NCBI RefSeq assembly: GCF_902459565.1
Contig: NZ_CABPSN010000003.1
Location: 682,001-746,000 of the forward strand
Source: Pandoraea aquatica
Lineage (GTDB): Bacteria > Pseudomonadota > Gammaproteobacteria > Burkholderiales > Burkholderiaceae
Direction of reading: 5' to 3'
DNA length: 64,000 nt
Part shown: piece after piece, positions 19,773-29,445 of the stretch
Layout: every line of letters begins with the position of its first letter
How positions within the stretch are numbered: position 1 is the stretch's first letter
Translations under genes and position numbers: made by a program
Notes under the pieces: model-generated
Told to the model about the DNA's origin: nothing
Databases searched by the model: none
The model's input: the letters and a program-made list of their open reading frames with translations, nothing else

Positions 19773-19805
19773 CTGAATCAAAGCTGAATCAAAGCTGAAT
19801 CAAAG
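19773..19805. repeat. Three tandem 11-base repeats (CTGAATCAAAG)
   Basis: Three head-to-tail copies of CTGAATCAAAG start at 19773, 19784 and 19795 (the last base of the third is the only doubtful point). They lie between the MscS gene end and hemF. A GC hairpin with arms 19738-19745 and 19759-19766 lies just beside them on the hemF side. Confidence 0.8.
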
Positions 19806-19824
19806 GATGTCGCGCCCGGCGGGG

Positions 19825-20733
19825 TCAGGGGGCCGGTGCGTTCGGCAGTGTCCCGGCAGGTGCGGTGCCACCCGCGCCCGGCACGATGGGGGGCACGGCG
19901 CTGGTGCCGCCGGCCGCCGGCCCGGCCACGCCCGGCGGGGGCATGAGGATCTGCCGTGTGGCGGGCACCGGCCAGTGGGCCGTGCCGCCGACTTCGGCAA
20001 TCGCCTTGTTGGTGTCGAAGTAGACCTGCCAGTAGTCGCGGTTGTGGCAGTAAGGGCGCACCGCGAGCACCGGCCCGGACGGATTGAACTCGAGAATCTC
20101 GACGTCCACGCCCGGCTTCTCGACCACGTTGGGAATCTGCGCGACGCGGGCCTTCAGGCGGGCTACGGCGTCGTTCAGGTCGACCGTGTGCGCGAGCTGT
20201 GCCGTGAGGTCCACGCGCCGGAAGGCGTTGGCGTCGTACACGGTGATGTTGTCGCCGAACACCTTCGTGTTGCCGACGTACACGCGCAGGTTGTCCGGCG
20301 TCGTGAGCGTGGTGACGAACAGGCCGATCTCGTCGACCACGCCCGTCACGCCACCCGCGCTGATCATGTCGCCGGACTTGAACGGACGCAGCACGATGAG
20401 GAAGATGCCTGACGCGAAATTCGACAGCAGCCCGGACCAGGCGGCGCCGATGGCGATACCTGCGGCAGCAAGCAGCGCCGCGAACGACGTCGTTTCGATG
20501 CCGCAGACACTGAGAATGGAAAGGATCAGGGCGATACGCAAGGCAATGCGCATCGTCGATTCGGTATAGCGAACGAGGGTGGGATCGATGTGGCGGCGAT
20601 TCATCGCGCTGCGAACGAGTCGTGCCAGCAGATTGATGACGATGCCACCGATGATCCAGATGACGACGGCCATCACGATCTTCAGGCCGAACGGCACCAG
20701 ATAATCGTTGACCAGCTTATCGAGGTCGAACAT
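19825..20733 (-). CDS. Small-conductance mechanosensitive channel (MscS family)
   Basis: Inner-membrane stretch-activated channel of 302 residues. Three N-terminal helices end in the pore-lining Gly/Ala helix AAAGIAIGAAWSGLLSNFAS, followed by the RPFKSGDMI linker and the beta and alpha/beta cytoplasmic domains. The last ~35 residues are a Pro/Gly/Ala-rich tail absent from E. coli MscS. The ATG at 20733 has a GGAGAC site 4 bases ahead; a longer frame upstream is not supported. Confidence 0.92.
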   Translation of the reverse strand: MFDLDKLVNDYLVPFGLKIVMAVVIWIIGGIVINLLARLVRSAMNRRHIDPTLVRYTESTMRIALRIALILSILSVCGIETTSFAALLAAAGIAIGAAWSGLLSNFASGIFLIVLRPFKSGDMISAGGVTGVVDEIGLFVTTLTTPDNLRVYVGNTKVFGDNITVYDANAFRRVDLTAQLAHTVDLNDAVARLKARVAQIPNVVEKPGVDVEILEFNPSGPVLAVRPYCHNRDYWQVYFDTNKAIAEVGGTAHWPVPATRQILMPPPGVAGPAAGGTSAVPPIVPGAGGTAPAGTLPNAPAP

Positions 20734-20943
20734 GTAAGTCTCCGTCGAGCGAGGGTCTGTCGGGAAAACTGCATGAATGCCGCCGGGGCTGGCCGGCCGC
20801 GCGCTCTCAGGGTAAACCTTCGATGTCACGCGACGCCAGCGTGCCAAGTTGGCCCGCGCTTGTCAATCGTGGAGGAGTGAAGATGTGAGGCAGCCCAGCG
20901 CCTGACGCAGCGCTGATGACGCAAGCGGCTGGCTCAAAAGACT

Positions 20944-20976
20944 ACGGCCCGGGGAACGCGAGGTTCCCCGGGCCGT
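20944..20976 (-). terminator. Intrinsic terminator after purD
   Basis: A perfect 14-bp stem (20944-20957 with 20963-20976) and a 5-base loop lie 48 bases past the purD stop. The minus strand then reads AGTCTTTTGAG, a modest U-tract. The same stem could also act as a barrier on the other strand. Confidence 0.65.
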
Positions 20977-21023
20977 GGTGAAGCGATCCGGCTTAAATGG
21001 CGAAAGTACCGGACGCTGACGTC

Positions 21024-22301
21024 TTATTCCGGCTTGCGCGCCAGTGCGCGGTTGCCGATGTCGTGGCGATACTGCATGCCGTCGAAGTTGATCTGATTGA
21101 CGGTCTGGTACGCCACGCTTTGCGCGCCGCGCACGGTGTCCGACAGGCCGACCACGCACAGCACACGTCCGCCCGTGACCTTGAGCACGTTGTCTTCGAG
21201 CTGCGTGCCTGCATGGAACGTCACGCATTCGTTGGTCTCTGCCGGGACTTCCGAGATGCGGTCGCCCTTGCGCGGCGTGTCCGGGTAGCCGTGAGCGGCG
21301 AGCACCACACCCAGCGCGTAACGGCGATCCCAGTCGAGTTCGATCTTGTCGAGCGTGCCCGCAATCGCGTGCTCGACCACCACCGAGAAGTCGCCCTTCA
21401 GACGCGCCATGATCGGCTGCGTTTCCGGGTCGCCCATGCGGCAGTTGAATTCGAGCGTCTTGACGTTGCCGTCGGCGTCGATCATCAGACCGGCGTAGAG
21501 GAAGCCCGTAAAGCGGATGCCGTCGGTCTCCATGCCGCGCACCGTCGGCATGATGATCTCGCGCATCACCTTCGCGTGAATCTGCGGCGTGACGATCGGC
21601 GCGGGCGAGTAAGCGCCCATGCCGCCCGTGTTCGGGCCCTGATCGTTGTCCAGCAAACGCTTGTGATCCTGCGACGTGGCCAACGGCAGCACGTTCTTGC
21701 CGTCGACCATCACGATGAAGCTGGCTTCCTCGCCTTGCAGGAATTCCTCGATCACCACGCGGGCACCGGCGTCGCCGAGCTTGTTGTCCGCGAGCATCAT
21801 GTCGACGGCGTTGTGCGCTTCTTCCAGCGACATCGCCACGACCACGCCCTTGCCGGCGGCCAGACCGTCGGCCTTGATGACGATCGGTGCGCCCTTGGCG
21901 TCGATGTAAGCGTGCGCGGCGGCTGCGTCAGCAAACGTTTCGTAATCGGCGGTCGGAATGCCGTGACGCTTCATGAACGCCTTGGCGAAGTCCTTCGACG
22001 ATTCGAGCTGCGCGGCTTCCTTGGTCGGTCCGAAGATCTTCAGGCCACGGGCGCGGAAGATGTTGACGATACCGGCGGCAAGCGGCGTTTCAGGGCCGAC
22101 GACCGTCAGCGCGATGCCTTCGCGTGCGGCGAATTCGGCGAGCACGTTCGGATCGCTGATCGGCACGTTGCGCAGGCGCTCGTCGAGCGCCGTGCCGCCG
22201 TTACCCGGTGCGACATAGACCAGTTGAATACGCGGCGATTGGGCAAGCTTCCACGCGAGCGCGTGTTCGCGGCCGCCCGAGCCGACAACCATGATCTTCA
22301 T
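21024..22301 (-). CDS. purD: Phosphoribosylamine-glycine ligase
   Basis: Second step of purine synthesis: ATP-dependent joining of glycine to phosphoribosylamine. The 425-residue ATP-grasp enzyme shows the N-terminal MKIMVVGSGGREHALAWKL, the ATP-binding DGLAAGKGV loop near residue 148, and the metal-site EFNCRMGDPETQ near 285. Only 2 bases separate it from yebC, so the two are co-transcribed. Confidence 0.96.
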   Translation of the reverse strand: MKIMVVGSGGREHALAWKLAQSPRIQLVYVAPGNGGTALDERLRNVPISDPNVLAEFAAREGIALTVVGPETPLAAGIVNIFRARGLKIFGPTKEAAQLESSKDFAKAFMKRHGIPTADYETFADAAAAHAYIDAKGAPIVIKADGLAAGKGVVVAMSLEEAHNAVDMMLADNKLGDAGARVVIEEFLQGEEASFIVMVDGKNVLPLATSQDHKRLLDNDQGPNTGGMGAYSPAPIVTPQIHAKVMREIIMPTVRGMETDGIRFTGFLYAGLMIDADGNVKTLEFNCRMGDPETQPIMARLKGDFSVVVEHAIAGTLDKIELDWDRRYALGVVLAAHGYPDTPRKGDRISEVPAETNECVTFHAGTQLEDNVLKVTGGRVLCVVGLSDTVRGAQSVAYQTVNQINFDGMQYRHDIGNRALARKPE

Positions 22302-22303
22302 GC

Positions 22304-23029
22304 TTATTCCCCGATGACGGCGTTGGTGAACACTTCCTGCACGTCGTCGAGGTTTTCGAGCGCGTCGAGCAGCTTTTGCATCTTCACGGCGTCGTCGCCG
22401 GTGAATTCCACTTCGGTTTGCGGCTTCATCGTCACTTCGGCGACTTCTGCCTTCAGGCCTGCGGCTTCGAGCTTGTCCTTGACGGACTGGAAGTCGTTGG
22501 GCGGGCAGATCACTTCGAAGCTGCCGTCTTCATTGGTGATGACGTCGTCTGCACCGGCGTCGAGCGCCACTTCCATCAGCTTGTCTTCCGGGGTTTCCGG
22601 CGAGAAAAGGAACTGACCGCAATGCGTGAAGAGGAACGCGACCGAGCCGTCGGTGCCCATATTGCCGCCGAACTTCGAGAAGGCGTGACGCACTTCGGCC
22701 ACCGTACGCACACGGTTGTCCGTCATGGTGTCGACGATCACGGCTGCGCCGTTGATGCCATAGCCTTCGTAGCGGATTTCTTCGTAGTTCGCGCCGTCCA
22801 GACCGCCTACGCCGCGATCGATCGCGCGCTTGACGTTGTCCTTGGGCATGTTCGCGTCGGCAGCCTTTTCGACGGCCAGACGCAGGCGCGGGTTGCTGTC
22901 GGCGTCACCGCCGCCCAGACGGGCTGCGACCGTGATTTCCTTGATCAGACGTGTCCAGACTTTACCGCGCTTGGCATCTGCCGCAGCCTTCTTGTGCTTG
23001 ATGTTGGCCCATTTGCTATGACCCGCCAT
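22304..23029 (-). CDS. YebC/PmpR-family DNA-binding protein
   Basis: A 241-residue member of the widespread YebC family (some members regulate transcription, others assist translation of proline stretches). It starts [22 protein letters not shown], the family hallmark, and contains [11 protein letters not shown] and the [13 protein letters not shown] segment. The ATG at 23029 is set by that conserved N terminus and a GGAG site 7 bases ahead. It leads the yebC-purD unit. Confidence 0.94.
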   Translation of the reverse strand: MAGHSKWANIKHKKAAADAKRGKVWTRLIKEITVAARLGGGDADSNPRLRLAVEKAADANMPKDNVKRAIDRGVGGLDGANYEEIRYEGYGINGAAVIVDTMTDNRVRTVAEVRHAFSKFGGNMGTDGSVAFLFTHCGQFLFSPETPEDKLMEVALDAGADDVITNEDGSFEVICPPNDFQSVKDKLEAAGLKAEVAEVTMKPQTEVEFTGDDAVKMQKLLDALENLDDVQEVFTNAVIGE

Positions 23030-23233
23030 GAATTTCTCCGTCGTGCCGCACTGAGCGGCGAAGTATGCTCTGCCGGCCTGCGCAGTCCGGCGCGGCCAAC
23101 CGTTGAAACGGGAGCGCCCGCCACCATTGGGTCGCGGGCGCCGATTGCCTCGCCGCCCCGTCGTCTCGCACGGATCCTGTCGGTCACGTGGGGCATTTCG
23201 GGGCGGTGCAGTCCGAGCGGCAACCTGTGCCGC

Positions 23234-23239
23234 TATAAT
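23234..23239 (+). promoter_or_regulatory. -10 element upstream of the DUF853 gene
   Basis: A consensus TATAAT lies at 23234-23239 in the context GCTATAATCGG. No good -35 hexamer is seen at 17 bases. Transcription would start near 23246, which makes the ATG at 23256 unlikely to be the main start and supports the one at 23331. Confidence 0.55.
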
Positions 23240-23330
23240 CGGAGGCAATTTTATCATGCCGCCGCACCGTGCCACGGGTGTTTGCTGCGCCGTGTCACGA
23301 GCCGCGCCGCGTCTACCGCAGAGGTCGCTC

Positions 23331-24962
23331 ATGCCCAAGAAGCCCGTGCCGTCGCAAGCGTCGTCCACCGCGACCCCAGCCGATCCCGTTCCTGCCGTCG
23401 CCACCCCCGCAACATCCGCTGCTTCAACGAGTTCCGCTCACGAGTCCAGTGAAGGGCTGGTGATCGCGCGCAACGCGCAGCACCTGCTCGGTCTGCTGCC
23501 CGCAATGGGCAACCGCCACGGGCTCATCACCGGCGCGACCGGCACCGGCAAGACCGTCACACTGCAAGTCATCGCCCAAGCGTTTTCAGACATTGGCGTG
23601 CCCGTCTTCCTGGCGGACGTCAAAGGCGACCTGACGGGCATCACGCAGCCCGGCGTCGAGACGCCCAAGCTCAAGGAACGCATCGCCAGCCTCGGCTTCG
23701 ACACGCCCGACTGGCACGGCAGTCCTGCCACGCTGTGGGACGTCTTCGGCGAACAAGGCCACCCGGTGCGCGCCACCATCTCGGATCTGGGGCCGCTGCT
23801 GCTCTCCCGCCTGCTGGGCCTGAACGAGACGCAGACCGGTGTGCTCAACCTCGTCTTCAAGATCGCCGACGACAACGGTCTGCTGCTGCTCGACAGCAAG
23901 GATCTGCGCGCCATGCTCCAGCATGTGGGCGACAACGCGTCGAACTTCACCACGCAGTACGGCAATATCTCGGCCGCGTCGGTCGGGGCGATCCAGCGCG
24001 GGTTGCTTACGCTGGAGCAACAAGGGGCGGACAAGTTCTTCGGCGAGCCGATGCTCAACATCGAAGACTTCATGCAGACGGACGCGCAGGGACGCGGCAT
24101 CGTCAACATTCTTGCGGCGGACAAGCTGCTGGCCGCCCCGCGTATCTACGCCACGTTCCTGCTGTGGCTGCTCGCGGAGCTGTTCGAGCGACTGCCGGAA
24201 GTTGGCGACCCCGACAAGCCGAAGCTCGTCTTCTTCTTCGACGAGGCGCATCTGTTGTTCAACGAAGCGCCGAAGCCTTTGCTCGAACGTATCGAACAGA
24301 TGGTCCGGTTGATTCGTTCGAAGGGTGTGGGCGTGTACTTCGTGACGCAGAACCCGGTCGATGTGCCCGATACGGTGCTCGGCCAGTTGGGCAACCGCGT
24401 GCAGCATGCGCTGCGCGCTTATTCGCCGCGGGATCAGAAAGCGGTGAAGGTCGCCGCGCAGACGATGCGCGCCAATCCGTCGCTCGATATCGAGACGGTG
24501 ATCGGCGAACTGGGCGTCGGTGAGGCGCTCGTGTCGCTGCTCGATGAGAAGGGGCGTCCGGCGGTGACCGAGCGTGCCTACATCTCGCCGCCCGCGTCGC
24601 GTATCGGGCCGATCACACCGCAGGAGCGCGCTGCGCTGATGGCCAGCTCGCTCGTCGCGGGCGTGTACGAAAACGCGGTCGACCGCGAATCGGCGTACGA
24701 GAAGCTCGTGGGCCGCACGCAGGAACGTCAGCCGGACGGCACGCCTGCGCCAACGGGCGGCGCACCCGCCGGTGGGGCTGGCGGAGGCGGCGGCTGGCTA
24801 GACTCCCTCGGCGGCCTGCTGGGCGGTAGCGGGTCACGGAGCAAGGACTCGCCCGTCGAGGCGATGGTCAAGAGCACGATGCGTACCGTCGGCAGTCAGC
24901 TCGGACGCGAAATCGTGCGCGGCGTGCTGGGCAGCATCCTGGGCGGCAACAAGCGCCGGTAA
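23331..24962 (+). CDS. DUF853 / HerA-like helicase ATPase
   Basis: A 543-residue P-loop ATPase of the HerA/FtsK-like DUF853 group (E. coli YjgR relatives), function not established. After a 40-residue Pro/Ala/Ser-rich lead, the Walker A GATGTGKT lies near residue 68 and the Walker [14 protein letters not shown] near 300. A Gly-rich region precedes a C-terminal helix ([20 protein letters not shown]). The start at 23331 has AGAGG 5 bases upstream. An in-frame ATG at 23256 has GGAGG 10 bases away but lies almost at the predicted transcription start. Confidence 0.85.
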   Translation: MPKKPVPSQASSTATPADPVPAVATPATSAASTSSAHESSEGLVIARNAQHLLGLLPAMGNRHGLITGATGTGKTVTLQVIAQAFSDIGVPVFLADVKGDLTGITQPGVETPKLKERIASLGFDTPDWHGSPATLWDVFGEQGHPVRATISDLGPLLLSRLLGLNETQTGVLNLVFKIADDNGLLLLDSKDLRAMLQHVGDNASNFTTQYGNISAASVGAIQRGLLTLEQQGADKFFGEPMLNIEDFMQTDAQGRGIVNILAADKLLAAPRIYATFLLWLLAELFERLPEVGDPDKPKLVFFFDEAHLLFNEAPKPLLERIEQMVRLIRSKGVGVYFVTQNPVDVPDTVLGQLGNRVQHALRAYSPRDQKAVKVAAQTMRANPSLDIETVIGELGVGEALVSLLDEKGRPAVTERAYISPPASRIGPITPQERAALMASSLVAGVYENAVDRESAYEKLVGRTQERQPDGTPAPTGGAPAGGAGGGGGWLDSLGGLLGGSGSRSKDSPVEAMVKSTMRTVGSQLGREIVRGVLGSILGGNKRR

Positions 24963-25102
24963 GGCGGATACTGATGCTGATGTGGGCGTGCACTGTGTTG
25001 CGCGCCCGCGTTTTCTTGCGTTTGTTTCTTGCTTCTCGCGTCTTCTTTGCCCGTGCTGCAGATCCGGTTCCCGTCAAACAATAAAAGGTCGCTCACTCGC
25101 CG

Positions 25103-26020
25103 ATGTCCCTCAAATCTTCGCTGGAGCCGGTGCGAACCGGTGTCGCACACGATCCGCTGTGGCTGCGCGCTGCGCCGCTCATCTTTCTGTTCCTGTGGTC
25201 CGTCGGTTTCACCGTTGCCAAGATCGGTCTGGAGTACGCCGATCCGCTGACGTTCCTGGCGTTGCGCTACGGGCTGGTGCTCGTGGTGCTCGCGCCGCTC
25301 GCGGTCGTGATGCGTCCGCCGTTGCCGAAGACGGCCGCCGCGTGGGGGCATCTCATCGTCATCGGTCTGCTGATTCAGGCGCTGTATTTCAGCATGACAT
25401 ATCTGGCGCTGCGACTCGGCGTGTCGGCGGGGAGCGTGGCGCTGATCACGTCGCTGCAACCGATTCTCGTGGCGCTGGCGGTGCCGCATCTCGTAGGCGA
25501 GCGCGTGAGTGGCCTGAACTGGATCGGGCTCGGTCTGGGACTGGCGGGGGCGGCGCTGGTGATCGTGGCGCGCTCGGCGGTGGAGGCGACGTCCGCCGTC
25601 GGGCTGTTATTGACGTTCGTCGCACTGGGCGCGATCACATGCGGCACGCTGTACGAAAAGCGCTTCGGTGTGGGCCAGCACCCGGTGACGTCGAATCTGG
25701 TGCAGTACTTCGTCGGTTTCGCGGCGACGCTGCCGCTCGCATGGTGGCTCGAACCGATGCACGTCGCGTGGACGTGGCAACTCGGTCTGACGCTCGTCTA
25801 TCTGGTAATCGGCAATTCGATCATCGCGATCTCGTTGCTGCTGGCGATGATCCGGCGCGGTGAGGCGTCGCGCGTATCGGCGCTGTTCTTCCTCGTGCCG
25901 CCCTCGGCGGCGCTCGCGGCGTGGCTCATGGTCGGGGAACACATGCCGCCGCTGGCGTGGGCGGGGATGGTGCTGGCAGCCGTCGGCGTGGCGATGGCGA
26001 CGCGACGCAAGGCGGCATAA
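25103..26020 (+). CDS. EamA-family (DMT) transporter
   Basis: Drug/metabolite transporter superfamily permease of 305 residues with ten hydrophobic helices arranged as two EamA repeats (about 20-150 and 165-300). Members export amino acids, nucleosides or other metabolites; no substrate can be read from the sequence. A bidirectional terminator lies between it and the convergent upp gene. Confidence 0.87.
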   Translation: MSLKSSLEPVRTGVAHDPLWLRAAPLIFLFLWSVGFTVAKIGLEYADPLTFLALRYGLVLVVLAPLAVVMRPPLPKTAAAWGHLIVIGLLIQALYFSMTYLALRLGVSAGSVALITSLQPILVALAVPHLVGERVSGLNWIGLGLGLAGAALVIVARSAVEATSAVGLLLTFVALGAITCGTLYEKRFGVGQHPVTSNLVQYFVGFAATLPLAWWLEPMHVAWTWQLGLTLVYLVIGNSIIAISLLLAMIRRGEASRVSALFFLVPPSAALAAWLMVGEHMPPLAWAGMVLAAVGVAMATRRKAA

Positions 26021-26041
26021 GTAAGATGCGCCCACAAAGCA

Positions 26042-26070
26042 AAAGCCCCGGCAGGACCGGGGCTTTTTTA
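26042..26070. terminator. Bidirectional terminator between EamA gene and upp
   Basis: A perfect 10-bp stem (AAAGCCCCGG at 26042-26051, CCGGGGCTTT at 26057-26066) with a 5-base loop. It has T-runs on both strands (TTTTTT at 26064-26069 on plus; AAAA at 26041-26044, read as Us on minus), serving both convergent genes. Confidence 0.9.
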
Positions 26071-26087
26071 ATCAACGTATCGCTTCA

Positions 26088-26738
26088 TCAGTTCTTGGTG
26101 CCGAACAGGCGGTCGCCTGCGTCGCCGAGACCCGGAATGATGTATGCGTGGTCGTCCAGACGTTCATCGAGCGAAGCGACGTAGAGCTTCACGCCCGGAT
26201 GCGCGTCGAGCAGCACCTTCACGCCTTCCGGCGCGGCCACGAGGGCGAGGAACGCGATGTTCTCGGGCGTGACGCCGCGCTTGATCAGCACGTCGACAGC
26301 GTGCACGGCCGAGTAGCCGGTCGCGACCATCGGATCGCACAGGATGAAGCGGCGGTCGGCTACGTCGGGCAGGCGCACGAGGTATTCGACCGGACGATGC
26401 TGCTCGTCGCGATACACGCCGATATGGCCGACGCGTGCGGACGGCACCAGATCGAGCAGTCCGTCGCTCATGCCGACGCCGGCGCGCAGCACGGGCACGA
26501 TGGCGAGCTTCTTGCCCGCGATGACGGGGGCGTCCATCTCGACCATCGGCGTGTCGATGCGCTCGGTCGTGAGCGGCAGGTCGCGCGTGATCTCATAACC
26601 CATGAGCAGCGTGATCTCGCGCAGCAGGCCGCGGAACGTGCGCGTCGACGTTTCCTTGTCGCGCATGTGCGAAAGCTTGTGCTGAATCAGCGGGTGATCG
26701 CAGATGAAGAGGTTCGGGAATCGGGTGTCTTGTTTCAT
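26088..26738 (-). CDS. upp: Uracil phosphoribosyltransferase
   Basis: Pyrimidine salvage enzyme making UMP from uracil and PRPP. The 216-residue type I PRTase shows [12 protein letters not shown] (near 85-96), the PRPP loop [11 protein letters not shown], and the C-terminal uracil site [16 protein letters not shown]. The family loop more often reads ATGGS; the Tyr here is a mild variation. The ATG at 26738 gives [11 protein letters not shown]; the alternative is a TTG three codons earlier with no better ribosome site. Confidence 0.94.
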   Translation of the reverse strand: MKQDTRFPNLFICDHPLIQHKLSHMRDKETSTRTFRGLLREITLLMGYEITRDLPLTTERIDTPMVEMDAPVIAGKKLAIVPVLRAGVGMSDGLLDLVPSARVGHIGVYRDEQHRPVEYLVRLPDVADRRFILCDPMVATGYSAVHAVDVLIKRGVTPENIAFLALVAAPEGVKVLLDAHPGVKLYVASLDERLDDHAYIIPGLGDAGDRLFGTKN

Positions 26739-26942
26739 GGCAGGCAATTTGGGGCTGGGGCCGCCCGGTCGGTATGACCGGGTCGGCGTCGCATGGCCGC
26801 GATTTTAGCCGATGCGGGCGATGGCGGTCCGAGTTTCGATCTCGGTCACCCCAAATCAGGGCGGAAATCCCGATGGCGATTCGCCCGGTTTAGCGTGCGC
26901 GAAGTAACGTCACAGCAGCGTTCCCACGATTCCCTTAGAATC

Positions 26943-26975
26943 GCTGCAAGACGGCTGCAAGACGGCTGCACGACG
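26943..26975. repeat. Three tandem 11-base repeats (GCTGCAAGACG)
   Basis: Three head-to-tail 11-base units start at 26943, 26954 and 26965; the third has one change (A to C). They lie 49-81 bases upstream of the SDR start at 27024 and could phase a regulator or simply be slippage products. Confidence 0.8.
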
Positions 26976-27023
26976 ATGAAAAGCGGCCAACGACCAACGC
27001 ATCACTTGTCTTGAAGGCAGAAC

Positions 27024-27803
27024 ATGGATCTGGGAATCAAGGGCCGCACCGCGCTGGTGTGCGGTGCGAGCAAGGGGCTGGGACGCGCGTGTGCGCAAGC
27101 GCTGGCCGAAGCTGGCGTCAACGTCGTGATCGTGGCGCGCACAGCCGACGCACTGAACGCCGCCGCAGCCGACATCCGTGCGGCCACCGGCGTGAACGTG
27201 ACCGCCGTGGCCTGCGACATCACCACGCCGGAAGGCCGCGCACAGGCGCTCGCGGCGTGCCCGCAGCCCGACATCCTCGTGACGAACGCGGGCGGTCCGC
27301 CCCCGGGCGACTTCCGTGACTGGCAGCGCGACGACTGGATTCGCGCGCTCGACGCCAACATGCTCACCCCCATCGAACTGATCAAGGCCACGGTCGACGG
27401 CATGATTGCGCGCGGCTTCGGGCGCATCGTGAACATCACGTCGTCCGCCGTGAAGGCCCCCATCGACATTCTCGGACTGTCCAACGGCGCGCGTTCCGGG
27501 CTGACGGGCTTTGTCGCCGGGTTGGCGCGCACCACCGTGTCGCATAACGTCACCATCAACAATCTGCTGCCGGGCGCGTTCGACACGGATCGTCTGACGG
27601 CAACCCTGAAGGCGTCGGCGGCCAAGAGCGGTCAGAGCGTCGAGGACACGCGCAGCAAGCGCGCTGCCGCAGTGCCGGCGCGCCGCTTCGGCCAGCCCGA
27701 GGAGTTCGGCGCGACCTGCGCTTTCCTGTGCAGCGCGCACGCGGGCTACATTGCCGGACAGAACGTGCTGATCGACGGCGGCGCTTACCCCGGCACGTTC
27801 TGA
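27024..27803 (+). CDS. SDR-family protein with atypical catalytic residues
   Basis: A 259-residue Rossmann protein resembling 3-oxoacyl-ACP reductases. The cofactor loop reads CGASKGLG (13-20) and the NAG motif is present as TNAGGPPPG. Ser in NITSS is kept, but where classical SDRs have Tyr-xxx-Lys this protein reads N-G-A-R in LSNGARSGLTG. A recognised SDR subgroup is described as lacking a perfect catalytic tetrad, so this may be a conserved variant rather than a decayed gene. Codon use and frame are intact. It is followed by mgsA after 73 bases. Confidence 0.85.
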   Translation: MDLGIKGRTALVCGASKGLGRACAQALAEAGVNVVIVARTADALNAAAADIRAATGVNVTAVACDITTPEGRAQALAACPQPDILVTNAGGPPPGDFRDWQRDDWIRALDANMLTPIELIKATVDGMIARGFGRIVNITSSAVKAPIDILGLSNGARSGLTGFVAGLARTTVSHNVTINNLLPGAFDTDRLTATLKASAAKSGQSVEDTRSKRAAAVPARRFGQPEEFGATCAFLCSAHAGYIAGQNVLIDGGAYPGTF

Positions 27804-27876
27804 GCCACGCCGCGGTGCATCCCGCCATCGCATTGACCGCACTCACTGAACTCATCAGCACCCAGGACTCGCATTC

Positions 27877-28290
27877 ATGACGGTTTCGACGGTACCCAAG
27901 GTAAGAATTGCGCTGATCGCGCACGACAAGAAGAAGGACGAGATCCTCGCGGTCGCTCGCGACTACGTCGAGGTATTGCGTCAGTGCCAGCTCGTCGCGA
28001 CGGGCACGACAGGCGGGCGCATCGCCACGGAACTCGGTCTCGACGTCGAGCGCATGCTCTCCGGCCCGCACGGCGGCGACTTGCAGATCGGCGCGCAACT
28101 GGCCGAGGGACGTGTGGACATGGTGCTGTTCCTGCGTGACCCCATGACGCCGCAGCCTCACGAACCCGATATCAACGCATTGGTGCGCGCTTGCGACGTG
28201 CACAACGTACCGTGCGCGACCAACAGCTCGACGGCGCGTCTGCTGCTCGAACAGTTGATCGTGCGACTGGCCGCACAGCCCTCGGCGTGA
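27877..28290 (+). CDS. mgsA: Methylglyoxal synthase
   Basis: Converts dihydroxyacetone phosphate to methylglyoxal and phosphate, a bypass of lower glycolysis. The 137-residue protein has the phosphate-binding TGTTGGRI (42-49), the catalytic Asp68 in [10 protein letters not shown], and [18 protein letters not shown] with His95. It sits between the SDR-like gene and the quinone reductase, all on the plus strand, which may be an operon. Confidence 0.94.
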   Translation: MTVSTVPKVRIALIAHDKKKDEILAVARDYVEVLRQCQLVATGTTGGRIATELGLDVERMLSGPHGGDLQIGAQLAEGRVDMVLFLRDPMTPQPHEPDINALVRACDVHNVPCATNSSTARLLLEQLIVRLAAQPSA

Positions 28291-28358
28291 TCGACAGGCA
28301 CTGAGAGTCCCGCCGCGGCAAGACACTACCCAGATAGAAAGGAGCGAGGAAGACAACC

Positions 28359-29333
28359 ATGACCAAAGCCATTCGCATCGAACAGAACGGCGGCCCCGAA
28401 GTGATGAAGTGGGTCGATGTCGAAGTCGGGGAGCCCGGTCCGGGGGAGGCGCGTGTGCGCCATAACGCCGTCGGGCTGAACTACATCGACGTCTACTTCC
28501 GCACGGGGTTGTATCCGCAGCCGCTGCCCGCCGGTCTCGGCATGGAAGCCGCTGGTGTGGTCGAAGCCGTGGGCGAGGGCGTGACGCACGTGAAGCCCGG
28601 CGACCGCGTGGCTTACGCGAGCCGTCCGTGCGGCGCATACTCGCAAGCGCGCGTGATGCCCGCCGCACCGCTGGTGCGTGTGCCCGATAACATCAGCGAC
28701 GATCAGGCCGCCGCCATGATGCTGCAAGGCATGACAGCGCAGTACCTGCTGCGTCGCACGTATCCGGTCAAGGCCGGGGACACCATTCTGATTCACGCCG
28801 CCGCCGGTGGCGTGGGGCTGATCGTGTGTCAGTGGGCGAAGGCGCTGGGCGCGACGGTGATCGGCACGGTCGGCTCGGACGAGAAGGCCGCGCTGGTACG
28901 TCAGCACGGCTGCGATCACGCGATCGTCTATACCCGCGAGAACTTCGTCGAGCGTGTGAAGGAGATTACGGGCGGCGAAGGCGTGCCGGTCGTGTACGAC
29001 TCCATCGGCAAAGACACCTTCATCGGTTCGCTCGACTGCCTGCGTCCGCTGGGCACGATGGTGAACTTCGGTAACGCGTCCGGCCCTGTCACGCAAATCA
29101 ACACGTCGGATCTGGTGTCGCGCGGGTCGCTGTTCTTCACGCGCCCCACGCTGTTCAACTACACCGCCAAGCGCGCCGATCTGGACGCTACGGCGGGCGA
29201 GTTGTTCGACGTCGTCGGCAAGGGCACGGTCAAGATCGAGGTCAATCAGCGTTATGCGCTGACCGACGTCGCGCAGGCGCACCGCGATCTCGAAGCGCGC
29301 AAGACCACCGGGTCGACGTTGCTGATGCCCTGA
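28359..29333 (+). CDS. Zinc-independent quinone oxidoreductase (Qor type)
   Basis: NADPH:quinone reductase of the medium-chain superfamily, 324 residues. The N-terminal GroES-like domain lacks zinc ligands. The Rossmann motif is HAAAGGVGLIVCQWAKALGA, and the GTVGSDEKAALVRQHGCDH strand/helix follows. A strong ribosome site (AAAGGAG) lies in the 68-base gap after mgsA. A clear terminator follows at 29380. Confidence 0.9.
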   Translation: MTKAIRIEQNGGPEVMKWVDVEVGEPGPGEARVRHNAVGLNYIDVYFRTGLYPQPLPAGLGMEAAGVVEAVGEGVTHVKPGDRVAYASRPCGAYSQARVMPAAPLVRVPDNISDDQAAAMMLQGMTAQYLLRRTYPVKAGDTILIHAAAGGVGLIVCQWAKALGATVIGTVGSDEKAALVRQHGCDHAIVYTRENFVERVKEITGGEGVPVVYDSIGKDTFIGSLDCLRPLGTMVNFGNASGPVTQINTSDLVSRGSLFFTRPTLFNYTAKRADLDATAGELFDVVGKGTVKIEVNQRYALTDVAQAHRDLEARKTTGSTLLMP

Positions 29334-29379
29334 GCCGCGCACTTATCGGACCTATCGCACGTATTGCGCGATGCCAATG

Positions 29380-29406
29380 AAAAAGGACGCTTCGGCGTCC
29401 TTTTTC
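29380..29406 (+). terminator. Intrinsic terminator after the quinone oxidoreductase gene
   Basis: An 11-bp perfect stem (29380-29390 with 29395-29405) is capped by a stable TTCG tetraloop, and the right arm ends in TTTTT. The left arm begins AAAAA, so it may also serve the convergent YkvA gene. Confidence 0.9.
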
Positions 29407-29445
29407 GTTTTCTGCGATGCGTGCCCGTTAGCAGGGCAGCGGGTA

